A stretch of 64,000 nt of DNA from Rhodobacter sp. (GTDB taxonomy: Bacteria; Pseudomonadota; Alphaproteobacteria; Rhodobacterales; Rhodobacteraceae), in NCBI GenBank assembly GCA_020637555.1, contig JACKKF010000006.1:248001-312000 (forward strand), in the 5' to 3' direction. Below the pieces are notes generated by a model. That model was given only the letters and a program-made list of their open reading frames with translations, searched no databases and was not told where the DNA came from. Position numbers and translations under genes: made by a program. Positions 1 through 6,825 of the stretch are shown one piece after another; within the stretch, counting starts at the first letter, position 1, and each line of letters begins with the position of its first letter.

Positions 1-110
1 AGGATGCGTGCCTGTTCTGCCTGAACGACCTGCCGGTGATGCGGGCGCTGGGGCTCTACCGCGAGGAAGCCTTTGGCGAGAACGGCGGGCACCAGCCCCT
101 GACGTCATGA
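1..110 (+). CDS. C-terminal end of an unidentified protein (truncated by window edge)
   Basis: The reading frame enters from outside the window (first full codon at base 3) and ends at TGA 108-110. The visible 35 residues contain a CLFC cysteine pair and end in NGGHQPLTS. Codon use matches the neighbours, with GC-rich third positions. The family cannot be named from so short a tail. The next gene starts 22 bases downstream on the same strand, so the two could be co-transcribed. Confidence 0.5.
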   Translation, partial: DACLFCLNDLPVMRALGLYREEAFGENGGHQPLTS

Positions 111-132
111 CCCCGGACCGGGACCGACACCG

Positions 133-744
133 ATGATCCCCGATCTGGCCCCCGTGCTGATCCCCGTGCTGATCCCCGTGATGATCCCCGGGCTGGCCCC
201 CGCCGATCTGGCGCTGCTGCTCGCTCCGGTGCTGCTCGCCGGGCTCGTGGTGGTGCTCTGGCGCCGGAAACGGGCGGCGGGGCGGCGGCCCTGGGCGGTG
301 CTCGACGGGTCGAACATCCTCTACTGGATGGGGGGTGCGCCCGATCTGGCCCCTGTGCGCGCGGTGCTGGACCGGCTGGGCGCGCAGGGCTACGAGGCCT
401 GCGTCGTCTTCGACGCGAACGCGGGCCATCTGCTGTTCGGCCGCTACGCGGGCGCGCGCGATTTCGCCGCCCGGCTGGGCCTGCCGGAGAGGCGGGTGAT
501 GGTGGTTCCCCGGGGCACGCCGGCCGATCCGGCGATCCTGGCCGCCGCGCGCGAGGTCGGCGGGATCATCGTCACCAACGACCGCTATCGCGACTGGGTC
601 GAGAAGGACCCGGACCTTCGCGACACGATCCATCTCGTCACGGGTGGCTACCGGGAGGGCGCGCTCTGGCTGGGCCCGCCCGGGCGACCGCCCGCGGGCC
701 GGGCCTCTGGCCGGCCCGGGACCCTATCAAGGAGAGCTTCATGA
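133..744 (+). CDS. Membrane-anchored NYN/Zc3h12a-type ribonuclease-like protein
   Basis: This is a 203-residue protein. Residues 1-40 are hydrophobic and built on an I-P-V-L repeat, then a WRRKR stretch, which suggests a single N-terminal membrane anchor with the rest in the cytoplasm. From about residue 54 the sequence has the PIN/NYN fold pattern: VLDGSN (first acidic residue), an acidic VVFDAN strand, and IIVTNDRYRDW (a later acidic cluster), as in Zc3h12a-type RNases. The catalytic acidic residues appear present, so an RNase role is likely by family but not shown. The DNA coding the anchor holds three 12-bp tandem repeats (154-189). Its stop overlaps the next start (ATGA), so it is translationally coupled to the hydrolase gene, an unexplained pairing. 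Confidence 0.72.
   Translation: MIPDLAPVLIPVLIPVMIPGLAPADLALLLAPVLLAGLVVVLWRRKRAAGRRPWAVLDGSNILYWMGGAPDLAPVRAVLDRLGAQGYEACVVFDANAGHLLFGRYAGARDFAARLGLPERRVMVVPRGTPADPAILAAAREVGGIIVTNDRYRDWVEKDPDLRDTIHLVTGGYREGALWLGPPGRPPAGRASGRPGTLSRRAS
154..189 (+). repeat. Three 12-bp tandem repeats coding the Val-Leu-Ile-Pro anchor repeat
   Basis: Units at 154-165, 166-177 and 178-189 follow gtgctgatcccc, the third with one mismatch. Each unit encodes V-L/M-I-P in frame, so copy-number change would lengthen or shorten the anchor without shifting the frame. Confidence 0.8.
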
Positions 745-1661
745 AACTTGTGACCTATCGTCGGGGCGTGGAATCGCGTGCCCGTGTCGGCGTGATCGTC
801 GACGACCTGTGCGTGGATGTCGCCCGTCTGGGCGCGGCCTGCGGCGAAGAGATGCCCGACACGATGCTGGGCCTGATCGACGCGGGCCGCCCCGGGCTGG
901 GCACGCTGCGCGCCTGCCTGGACGAGGTGGGCGCCGACCTGCCGGTGGGCTGCGCGACGGCGCTGGCGAACGTGACGCTGCTGGCGCCGATCCCGCGCCC
1001 GCGCAAGAACATCTTCGGCATCGGCCTGAACTATCTGGATCACGTCACGGAAAGCGCGCAGGCGCTGGATACCTCGGCCGATCTGCCCCGCCAGCCGGTG
1101 ATCTTCTCCAAGCCGCCGACCGCGGTGATCGGCCCGGGCGAGCCGATCCCGCATGACGCCGAGATCACGCAGCAACTGGACTGGGAGGTGGAGCTGGCGG
1201 CGATCATCGGCACCACCGCCCGCCGGGTCGATCGGGCCGACGCCCTGGGCCATGTGTTCGGCTATTCGGTGATGATCGACGTGTCGGCGCGCGACAACCG
1301 GCGCGCGGGGCAGTGGATCGTGTCCAAGGGGATGGACGGGTATGCGCCCTTCGGCCCCTGCATCGTCACCGCCGACGAGATCCCCGACCCGCAGGTGCTG
1401 GACCTGTGGTTGAGCGTGAACGGCGTGGAAAAGCAGCGGTCGAACACCGCCAGGATGCTGTTCAAGGTCGATGAACTGATCGCCGACATCAGCCGCGTGA
1501 TCACGCTGGAACCCGGCGACATCATCGCCACCGGCACCCCCGAGGGCGTCGGCGCCGGCCGCAACCCCCAGGAATGGATGTGGCCCGGCGACGTCGTCGT
1601 CGCAACCGTCCAGGGCATCGGAACCCTCAGACACCCCGTCGTCAACGTCACGCAGGCATAG
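741..1661 (+). CDS. Fumarylacetoacetate hydrolase (FAH) family protein
   Basis: 306 residues. The C-terminal FAH catalytic domain starts near residue 90 (the NIFGIGLNYLDH region) and carries the metal-binding acidic pattern around DWEVELAAIIG and the FGYSVMIDVSARD segment. Members hydrolyse or decarboxylate C-C bonds, or isomerise or hydrate, in the lower parts of aromatic ring-cleavage pathways. A strong Shine-Dalgarno (aaggaga at 728-734) supports the ATG at 741, which overlaps the upstream stop by four bases. A flavin-reductase-like gene follows after three bases. The substrate cannot be read from sequence; with a ring-cleavage operon starting 0.8 kb downstream, it may process a ring-fission product (inference). 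Confidence 0.88.
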   Translation: MKLVTYRRGVESRARVGVIVDDLCVDVARLGAACGEEMPDTMLGLIDAGRPGLGTLRACLDEVGADLPVGCATALANVTLLAPIPRPRKNIFGIGLNYLDHVTESAQALDTSADLPRQPVIFSKPPTAVIGPGEPIPHDAEITQQLDWEVELAAIIGTTARRVDRADALGHVFGYSVMIDVSARDNRRAGQWIVSKGMDGYAPFGPCIVTADEIPDPQVLDLWLSVNGVEKQRSNTARMLFKVDELIADISRVITLEPGDIIATGTPEGVGAGRNPQEWMWPGDVVVATVQGIGTLRHPVVNVTQA

Positions 1662-1664
1662 CGG

Positions 1665-2297
1665 ATGCGCTACGATCTCGACCAGCTTCCCACCCCTATC
1701 GCCTACAAGCTGCTGGCAGCCACGGTGGTTCCCCGACCCATCGCCTGGGTCGTCACCAGGAACCGGGACGGCCTCAACGCCGCGCCCTACAGCTTTTTCA
1801 ACGTCATGGGGTCGGCCCCGCCCACTGTCGCGCTGGGGCTGCTGGCCGACCCTGAGCGCGGGTTCAAGGACAGCGCCGCGAATATTCTGGAAACCGGGGA
1901 GTTCGTGGTCAATCTGGTGCCCGAGCGGTTGGTCGAGGCGATGAACCTGACCGCCGCCGATGCGCCACGGGGGGTGGATGAACTGGCGCTGGCGGGGCTC
2001 GACACCCTGCCCAGCGTCCATGTCGGGCCGCCGCGCATCGCCGAAAGCCCGGTCGCGTTCGAATGCCGGACCCTGTCATCGGTGGTGACGGGGCCCTGTC
2101 AGACGGTGGTCATCGGCCGCGTTCTCGCCGTGCATATCGAGGACCGCTATCTGCTGGATGCAGACCGCGGCTGGGTCGATACCGACGCGCTGGACCTGGT
2201 GGCACGGTCCTATGGCAGCGACTACATCCGCAGCCACGATACCTTCAAGCTGGATCGCCCGACCTGGGCCGGGCTGAAGGCCGAGGGCAAGGTCTGA
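1665..2297 (+). CDS. Flavin reductase-like (FMN-binding split-barrel) protein
   Basis: 210 residues with the split beta-barrel start typical of flavin reductase-domain proteins: residues 10-70 include PRPIAWVVTRN, then N-A-A-P-Y-S-F-F-N and the PPTVALGLL strand. Members bind FMN and either supply reduced flavin to a monooxygenase or act as stand-alone FMN proteins. It follows the FAH gene by three bases and is followed by a hairpin (2303-2323). It could be the reductase partner of the acyl-CoA-dehydrogenase-fold protein at 3546, though a second, more typical flavin reductase lies at 8170. Which of the two pairs with it is undecided. Confidence 0.82.
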   Translation: MRYDLDQLPTPIAYKLLAATVVPRPIAWVVTRNRDGLNAAPYSFFNVMGSAPPTVALGLLADPERGFKDSAANILETGEFVVNLVPERLVEAMNLTAADAPRGVDELALAGLDTLPSVHVGPPRIAESPVAFECRTLSSVVTGPCQTVVIGRVLAVHIEDRYLLDADRGWVDTDALDLVARSYGSDYIRSHDTFKLDRPTWAGLKAEGKV

Positions 2298-2302
2298 TCA
2301 AG

Positions 2303-2323
2303 GGGGCGCCCCCGAGGCGCCCC
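2303..2323 (+). terminator. Hairpin after the FAH/flavin-reductase operon
   Basis: Eight-base arms ggggcgcc (2303-2310) and ggcgcccc (2316-2323) flank a five-base loop, six bases after the stop. Only short T runs follow, so this is a GC-type stem with uncertain strength. Confidence 0.55.
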
Positions 2324-2380
2324 TTAACCATCCGTTTTCCCTGACATATTCGATGCTTTTGAGGATTTGCGAAAATTTCC

Positions 2381-2444
2381 TTGACAGACTCCGGTCCGCA
2401 GGAAAACCTTAACTGTAGAGTTAAGAAATTCGCGCGAACGCGAA
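2381..2444 (+). promoter_or_regulatory. Promoter region with TetR-type palindrome upstream of the NicX-like operon
   Basis: A consensus -35 box TTGACA lies at 2381-2386. Downstream, CTTAACT (2408-2414) and AGTTAAG (2419-2425) form a perfect inverted repeat around GTAG. A second inverted repeat, TTCGCG/CGCGAA, spans 2429-2444. The 18-bp palindrome sits between the -35 box and the start codon, in the size range of TetR-family operators, and a TetR gene lies in the operon (6145). No good -10 at 17-bp spacing was found, so the exact promoter is uncertain. Confidence 0.5.
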
Positions 2445-2467
2445 TCGTCAACAGGAAAGAGGGACCG

Positions 2468-3520
2468 ATGCTTCAAGAACGCATCGAGGGCAAATGGCTT
2501 GCCGCCTTTCGCCGCGTCTTCGCGCTGAATGGAATCGGCAAGGGCACGAAGATCGCCATCATCTCGGAAACCCAGTCGCGCCCGGTTCTGGTGCATCTGT
2601 CGGAACTGGCGGCCTATGATCTGGGCGCCGAGTTCTGCATGATCCAGATGCCCACACCGCCGCAATCCGCCCCGGTGCCGGTGAAATCCACGGGGACCTC
2701 GTGGGCGATCCAGGGCAACCGCGCGGTGATCGAGGCGCTGAAACTGGTCGAGGTGATCGTGGATTGCACGGTCGAGGGGCTGATCCACGCCCCCGAATGG
2801 CCCGAGATCGAGGACGCCGGCCGCACCCGCCTGCTGGTCATCACCAACGAACACCCCGAGATCCTGGAACGCACCGAGCCCCGGGCCGAGGACGCGGTCA
2901 AGCTGGAAATCGGCATCCAGATGCTGCGCGAGGCGAACGAGATGCGCGTCACCTCGCCCCTGGGCACCGACCTGACGGTGGACCTGCGCGGCGCGCCCTG
3001 CGGTGGCACGGCGGGGTTCGGCACCACGCCCGGCGCCGTGGCGCACTGGCCGGGCGGTTTGTGCCTGGCCTTTCCGGGCAAGAACGCGGTGAACGGCCGG
3101 ATCGTGATGGGTGTGGGCGACATGAACCTGACGTTCAAGACTTATCTGACCAGCCCCATCGACTTCACCATCGAGAACGACTTTGTCACCTCGATCAAGG
3201 GCGACGGCATCGATGCGCTTCATTTTCGCGAATACATGGAGGCCTGGGACGACCGCAACGCCTATGGCATGTCCCATGTCGGCTGGGGGATGAACCCGGG
3301 CGCCAAATGGGTGTCGGCTGCGATGTATGACAAGCGCGACATGCAGGCGGTCGAATTCCGCGCGCTGGCCGGCAGCTTCCTGTGGTCCACCGGCGCCAAC
3401 CAGTATGCAGGCCGCTATACGCTGGGTCATTTCGACCTGCCGATGCGCAACTGCACGATTGCCCTGGATGGCAAGGTCGTTGTCCGCGACGGCGTGCTTC
3501 AGGGCGAGCTGGCCCTCTGA
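2468..3520 (+). CDS. nicX: NicX-type 2,5-dihydroxypyridine 5,6-dioxygenase-like protein
   Basis: 350 residues, the length of the NicX family, which evolved from the M29 aminopeptidase fold. NicX is a non-heme Fe(II) dioxygenase opening 2,5-dihydroxypyridine to N-formylmaleamate. The iron ligands of Pseudomonas NicX (two His and one Asp, as H-X-D) have counterparts: His270 in MSHVGWG, and His321 and Asp323 in GHFDLPM. The ATG at 2468 has a good ribosome site (ggaaagaggg); an upstream in-frame start lacks one. It is the first gene of an operon also encoding an alpha/beta hydrolase, as nic and pic clusters encode the N-formylmaleamate deformylase. No maleamate amidase or maleate isomerase is seen, so the actual substrate may differ from 2,5-dihydroxypyridine. 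M29 peptidase is a less likely alternative. Confidence 0.78.
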   Translation: MLQERIEGKWLAAFRRVFALNGIGKGTKIAIISETQSRPVLVHLSELAAYDLGAEFCMIQMPTPPQSAPVPVKSTGTSWAIQGNRAVIEALKLVEVIVDCTVEGLIHAPEWPEIEDAGRTRLLVITNEHPEILERTEPRAEDAVKLEIGIQMLREANEMRVTSPLGTDLTVDLRGAPCGGTAGFGTTPGAVAHWPGGLCLAFPGKNAVNGRIVMGVGDMNLTFKTYLTSPIDFTIENDFVTSIKGDGIDALHFREYMEAWDDRNAYGMSHVGWGMNPGAKWVSAAMYDKRDMQAVEFRALAGSFLWSTGANQYAGRYTLGHFDLPMRNCTIALDGKVVVRDGVLQGELAL

Positions 3521-3545
3521 TTTCCCACGAGAACACGAGAAAACC

Positions 3546-4856
3546 ATGAGCGATATTGCCGACTATTACGATCTCAGCCGCATCCGCCCGCAGGTGGTCG
3601 AGGTGCTGCGCCGCGTGAATCAGCTGGGCCGCGAGAAATTCGCGCCGCGCGCCAAGGCGATCGACGACGACGCCAGCTTTCCTGTCGAAAACTACAAGGA
3701 TCTGGCGGCCGAGGGCTTCCTGGGTCTGTGCATCCCCGAGGAATTCGGCGGCTGGGGCTTTTCCATGTGGGAATATGCCATGGTCGGCGCCGAGATCGGC
3801 AAATACTGCGGCGCGACCGCGCTGACCTTCAACATGCACAATTCGTCGATGGCCTGGTCGCGCTTCATGTTCGACATGCCGAACCTGACCGCCGAGGAAA
3901 AGGCCGCCTTCGCCCCCCTGCGCGAACGCCAGTTCCGCCGCGCCATCGCCGAGCGCGCGATCTATTCGCAGCCGATTTCCGAAGGTGGGCAGAACTGGAC
4001 CTCGAAGCCGAACCAGACCCAGTGCCGCAAGGTCGAGGGCGGCTGGAAGATCAACGGCTTCAAGAAATTCGCCTCGCTTGCCGGGTATTGCGACTATTAC
4101 ACCATCGTCTGCACCGAGGTGTTCGAGGGGCAGGAGCCACGCCACGAGGACACGATGCTGTTCGTCGTGCACAAGGACGCCCCCGGTCTTTCGGTCAAGG
4201 GCGACTGGGACCCGCTGGGGATGCGCGGCACCAACTCGCGCGATCTGATCCTGAAGGATGTCTTCGTCACCGAGGACGACATGCTGATGCCGCCCGGCAT
4301 CTTCGGCAAGACGCTGGCGCACTGGCCGCACATGATGGCGACGCTGTCGCCCACCTATATGGGCGTTGCGCAAGGGGCGTTCGATTTCACCGTGGCCTAT
4401 CTGAAGGGACAGGTGCCCGGCCAGCCCCCGATCGACCGGCGCATGTATGCGACCAAGCGCGTCGCGGTCAGCAAGATGTATGCGCGTCTGGCGACCATGC
4501 GGGCGCTCTGGTGGCAGGCCTTCTCCGAGGCCAAGGGCTTCCCGACCAAGGGCGAGGTCCTGCGCATGTATGCGGCGCAATACAATGTCATGGAGGGCGT
4601 GCAGGAGATCGCCGCGCTGGCCATCCGCACCTGTGGCGGGCAATCCATGCTGCGCTCGCTGCCGCTGGAGCGGATGTATCGCGACGCCCGCTGCGGCGCG
4701 CTGATGCTGCCCTACACGTCCGAGATCATGGAGGACTATATCGGTGTCCTCGCGCTTTACGACATGGACGAGCTGGACGATGCGCCCGGTGATCTCGATG
4801 GGGCGCGGACGTCGTTGTGGCGGGGCGAGGGCGGCTCGATCAAGGGGCTTCGCTGA
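3546..4856 (+). CDS. Acyl-CoA dehydrogenase-fold flavoprotein, probable flavin-dependent monooxygenase
   Basis: 436 residues over the whole acyl-CoA dehydrogenase fold: N-terminal helices with IPEEFGGWGFS (about 62-72), the middle beta domain, and the C-terminal helices with CGGQSMLRSLPLERMYRDAR. At the point where dehydrogenases carry the catalytic Glu (IYEGTSQI), this protein reads MLPYTSEI: the Glu position is Pro389. Loss of the base argues against alpha,beta-desaturation of CoA thioesters. It resembles group D flavin monooxygenases (DszC/HpaB type), which take reduced flavin from a separate reductase; two reductase genes lie nearby (1665, 8170). It starts 25 bases after the NicX-like gene and ends two bases before the hydrolase. 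A hydroxylation preparing the ring for cleavage is the likely role (inference). Confidence 0.75.
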   Translation: MSDIADYYDLSRIRPQVVEVLRRVNQLGREKFAPRAKAIDDDASFPVENYKDLAAEGFLGLCIPEEFGGWGFSMWEYAMVGAEIGKYCGATALTFNMHNSSMAWSRFMFDMPNLTAEEKAAFAPLRERQFRRAIAERAIYSQPISEGGQNWTSKPNQTQCRKVEGGWKINGFKKFASLAGYCDYYTIVCTEVFEGQEPRHEDTMLFVVHKDAPGLSVKGDWDPLGMRGTNSRDLILKDVFVTEDDMLMPPGIFGKTLAHWPHMMATLSPTYMGVAQGAFDFTVAYLKGQVPGQPPIDRRMYATKRVAVSKMYARLATMRALWWQAFSEAKGFPTKGEVLRMYAAQYNVMEGVQEIAALAIRTCGGQSMLRSLPLERMYRDARCGALMLPYTSEIMEDYIGVLALYDMDELDDAPGDLDGARTSLWRGEGGSIKGLR

Positions 4857-4858
4857 TC

Positions 4859-6148
4859 ATGCCGCGCGACCGGGTTCAGGTTCACGGCAAGCTGGCGGCA
4901 TCCGCGGATGCGGTCTGGTCCGTTGCCCGTGATTTCTGCGGGCTCTGGCACCCGGCGATGACATCCATCCGGGCCGAGTCCGGCCCGGGCGGCGCCCCGA
5001 TCCGGGCCTTCACGGTGGCGGGCGAGGACACGCTCTATCGCGAGCAGAGGACCTATTTCAGCGATAGCGACCGGGTTCTGGGATACACCCATCTGGCGGG
5101 GATCGCCGGGGTGCAGGCCTACGACGCCCGCGTCAGCGTGACCCCCACGGACGACGGTTGCGTGGTGCAATGGACCGCGACGGTCAGCGCGCCCGCCGAC
5201 CGGCTGGCGCCGATCTGCACGGGCACCCGGGCAATCTTAGAGATGGGGATCGAGGCGCTGGGACGCGCGGCCCGCGAGGCCACGATGCCGGCCCCCGCGC
5301 CCCTGCCTGCGCCGGTCGCGCTGTCGACCATGGTGTTTGACGACTTGCCGCGCCTGGGCGTGACGGTGACGCCTGACACCGGGGACACCACCCTGGCGGT
5401 GTTCCTGCACGGGATCGGGGGCGCCCGCGGGAACTGGGATGCGCAACTGGCGGTCGCGGGAACCGTCATGCGCTGTGCCGCGCTGGATCTGCGCGGCTAC
5501 GGCGACAGCACGCTGGGGCCGCGCCCCTCGGGTGTGGATGACTACTGCGCCGACATCCTGCGCCTGCGCGCGCATCTGGGCGCGGACCGGCTGGTGCTGG
5601 TCGGCCTCAGCTATGGCAGTTGGATCGCCACCTCATTCGCCATGCGCCACCCTGAGATGCTGGCGGGGCTGGTGCTGTCCGGCGGCTGCACCGGCATGTC
5701 CGAGGCCGGCCCCGACGAACGCGAGGCCTTCCGCGTCAGCCGCGAGGTGCCGATGGACGCAGGCCAGGTTCCCGCCGATTTTGCCCCGGCCGTGGTCAAG
5801 GTGCTGGCCGGGCCGAACGCCAGCGACGAAACGCGTCGGAAGCTTTACGAATCCATGGCCGCGATCCCCGCGCCAACCTATCGCGATGCCCTGGTCTGCT
5901 TTACCAACCCGCTGGAGAAATTCGACTTTTCGCGCATGACGATGCCCGTCCTGATGATGACAGGCGAATACGACCGGCTGGCGCCCCCCGCCGAGATCCG
6001 CGCCGTGGCGGGCCGGATCTGGGATGCGGCCGCCCAGCCCGACGTGCAGTTCGAGGTGATCACCGATGCGGGCCATGTCTGCAATGTGGAACAGCCCGCG
6101 GCCTATGGGCGCCGGTTGCTGGATTTCCTGGGCAGGGTGTCGGCATGA
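4859..6148 (+). CDS. SRPBCC-alpha/beta hydrolase fusion, candidate ring-fission product hydrolase
   Basis: 429 residues in two parts. Residues 1-140 look like an SRPBCC (START/polyketide-cyclase-like) ligand-binding domain, with VHGKLAASADAVWSVARDF at the start. Residues 160-429 are an alpha/beta hydrolase with HGIGG oxyanion loop (184-188), nucleophile Ser251 in GLSYGS, Asp372 in TGEYDRLAP and His406 in DAGHVCN. NicD, the N-formylmaleamate deformylase of nicotinate degradation, is an alpha/beta hydrolase, so the C-terminal domain fits the step after NicX. The N-terminal domain is unusual for that enzyme and could hold or shape the substrate. It starts two bases after the upstream stop and overlaps the TetR start by four, so it is tightly coupled in the operon. 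Confidence 0.75.
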   Translation: MPRDRVQVHGKLAASADAVWSVARDFCGLWHPAMTSIRAESGPGGAPIRAFTVAGEDTLYREQRTYFSDSDRVLGYTHLAGIAGVQAYDARVSVTPTDDGCVVQWTATVSAPADRLAPICTGTRAILEMGIEALGRAAREATMPAPAPLPAPVALSTMVFDDLPRLGVTVTPDTGDTTLAVFLHGIGGARGNWDAQLAVAGTVMRCAALDLRGYGDSTLGPRPSGVDDYCADILRLRAHLGADRLVLVGLSYGSWIATSFAMRHPEMLAGLVLSGGCTGMSEAGPDEREAFRVSREVPMDAGQVPADFAPAVVKVLAGPNASDETRRKLYESMAAIPAPTYRDALVCFTNPLEKFDFSRMTMPVLMMTGEYDRLAPPAEIRAVAGRIWDAAAQPDVQFEVITDAGHVCNVEQPAAYGRRLLDFLGRVSA

Positions 6149-6825
6149 ACCAGATGTCGCGCAGCCAGCAGAACCGCCTCGCGCGCCGCAAGGCCATTCT
6201 GGGGGCGGCGCTTACGGTCTTTTCCGAGGCGGGCTATTCGGGTGCGACGATGGATGCCGTGGCGGCGCTGGCCGGTCTGTCCAAGCCCACGCTGTATCAG
6301 TATTTCAAGTCGAAAGAGGCGCTTTTTTCCGCGATGATGCTGGGCAAGCGCGACGAGATGCTCGACGTGTTCGAGCATTCGCCCCACACCAGCATGGTCG
6401 AGGATCTGCTGCGGTTCGCGTGGGATTACGCCGATACGGTGATGCGCCCCGATCTGTTGTCGCTGGCGCGGCTCATCATCGGCGAGGTGCAGCGTTTCCC
6501 CGAGATCGGCCGCGCCTATCAGTCCGCGGGTCCCGATCACGTCCTGCGCGGGATCATGGCCTATCTCGATGCGCGCCGGGCCGAGGGGCAGCTTGCTTTC
6601 GACGACACCGAACTCGCGGCCGAGGACCTGTGGGGTCTGGTGCTGTCCGCGCCGCGGACCAAGGCGCTGTATATGCCCGACTCGGCACCCACGCGGGCTG
6701 AGCTGACCCGCTACATCCATAACGGCATCCGCGTGTTCCTGCGGGCCTATTCCACCCGGCCCGAGGCCGATCTCGCCACGTTCGACGCGCTGATCCGCGC
6801 GCAACAAACCACAGGTGACGCATGA
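6145..6825 (+). CDS. TetR/AcrR family transcriptional regulator
   Basis: 226 residues. The N-terminal HTH covers about residues 10-60, with ILGAALTVFSEAGYSGATMDAVAALAGLS and then KPTLYQYFKSKEALF, a textbook TetR recognition-helix region. The C-terminal half is a ligand-binding helical domain with no recognisable ligand signature. It lies inside the operon, overlapping the genes on both sides by four bases, so it is probably autoregulated and senses a pathway metabolite. The 18-bp palindrome at 2408-2425 is the best candidate operator. Function as a TetR repressor is sure by family; its targets are inferred. Confidence 0.9.
   Translation: MNQMSRSQQNRLARRKAILGAALTVFSEAGYSGATMDAVAALAGLSKPTLYQYFKSKEALFSAMMLGKRDEMLDVFEHSPHTSMVEDLLRFAWDYADTVMRPDLLSLARLIIGEVQRFPEIGRAYQSAGPDHVLRGIMAYLDARRAEGQLAFDDTELAAEDLWGLVLSAPRTKALYMPDSAPTRAELTRYIHNGIRVFLRAYSTRPEADLATFDALIRAQQTTGDA

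Noticed and set aside
154..189. Short CRISPR-like repeats
   Set aside because: Three contiguous 12-bp units in frame within a gene and without spacers; a coding tandem repeat.
2468..3520. M29 aminopeptidase as the identity of the NicX-like protein
   Set aside because: The fold is shared, but the His...His-X-Asp arrangement and spacing match the NicX iron site, and the operon context is catabolic.
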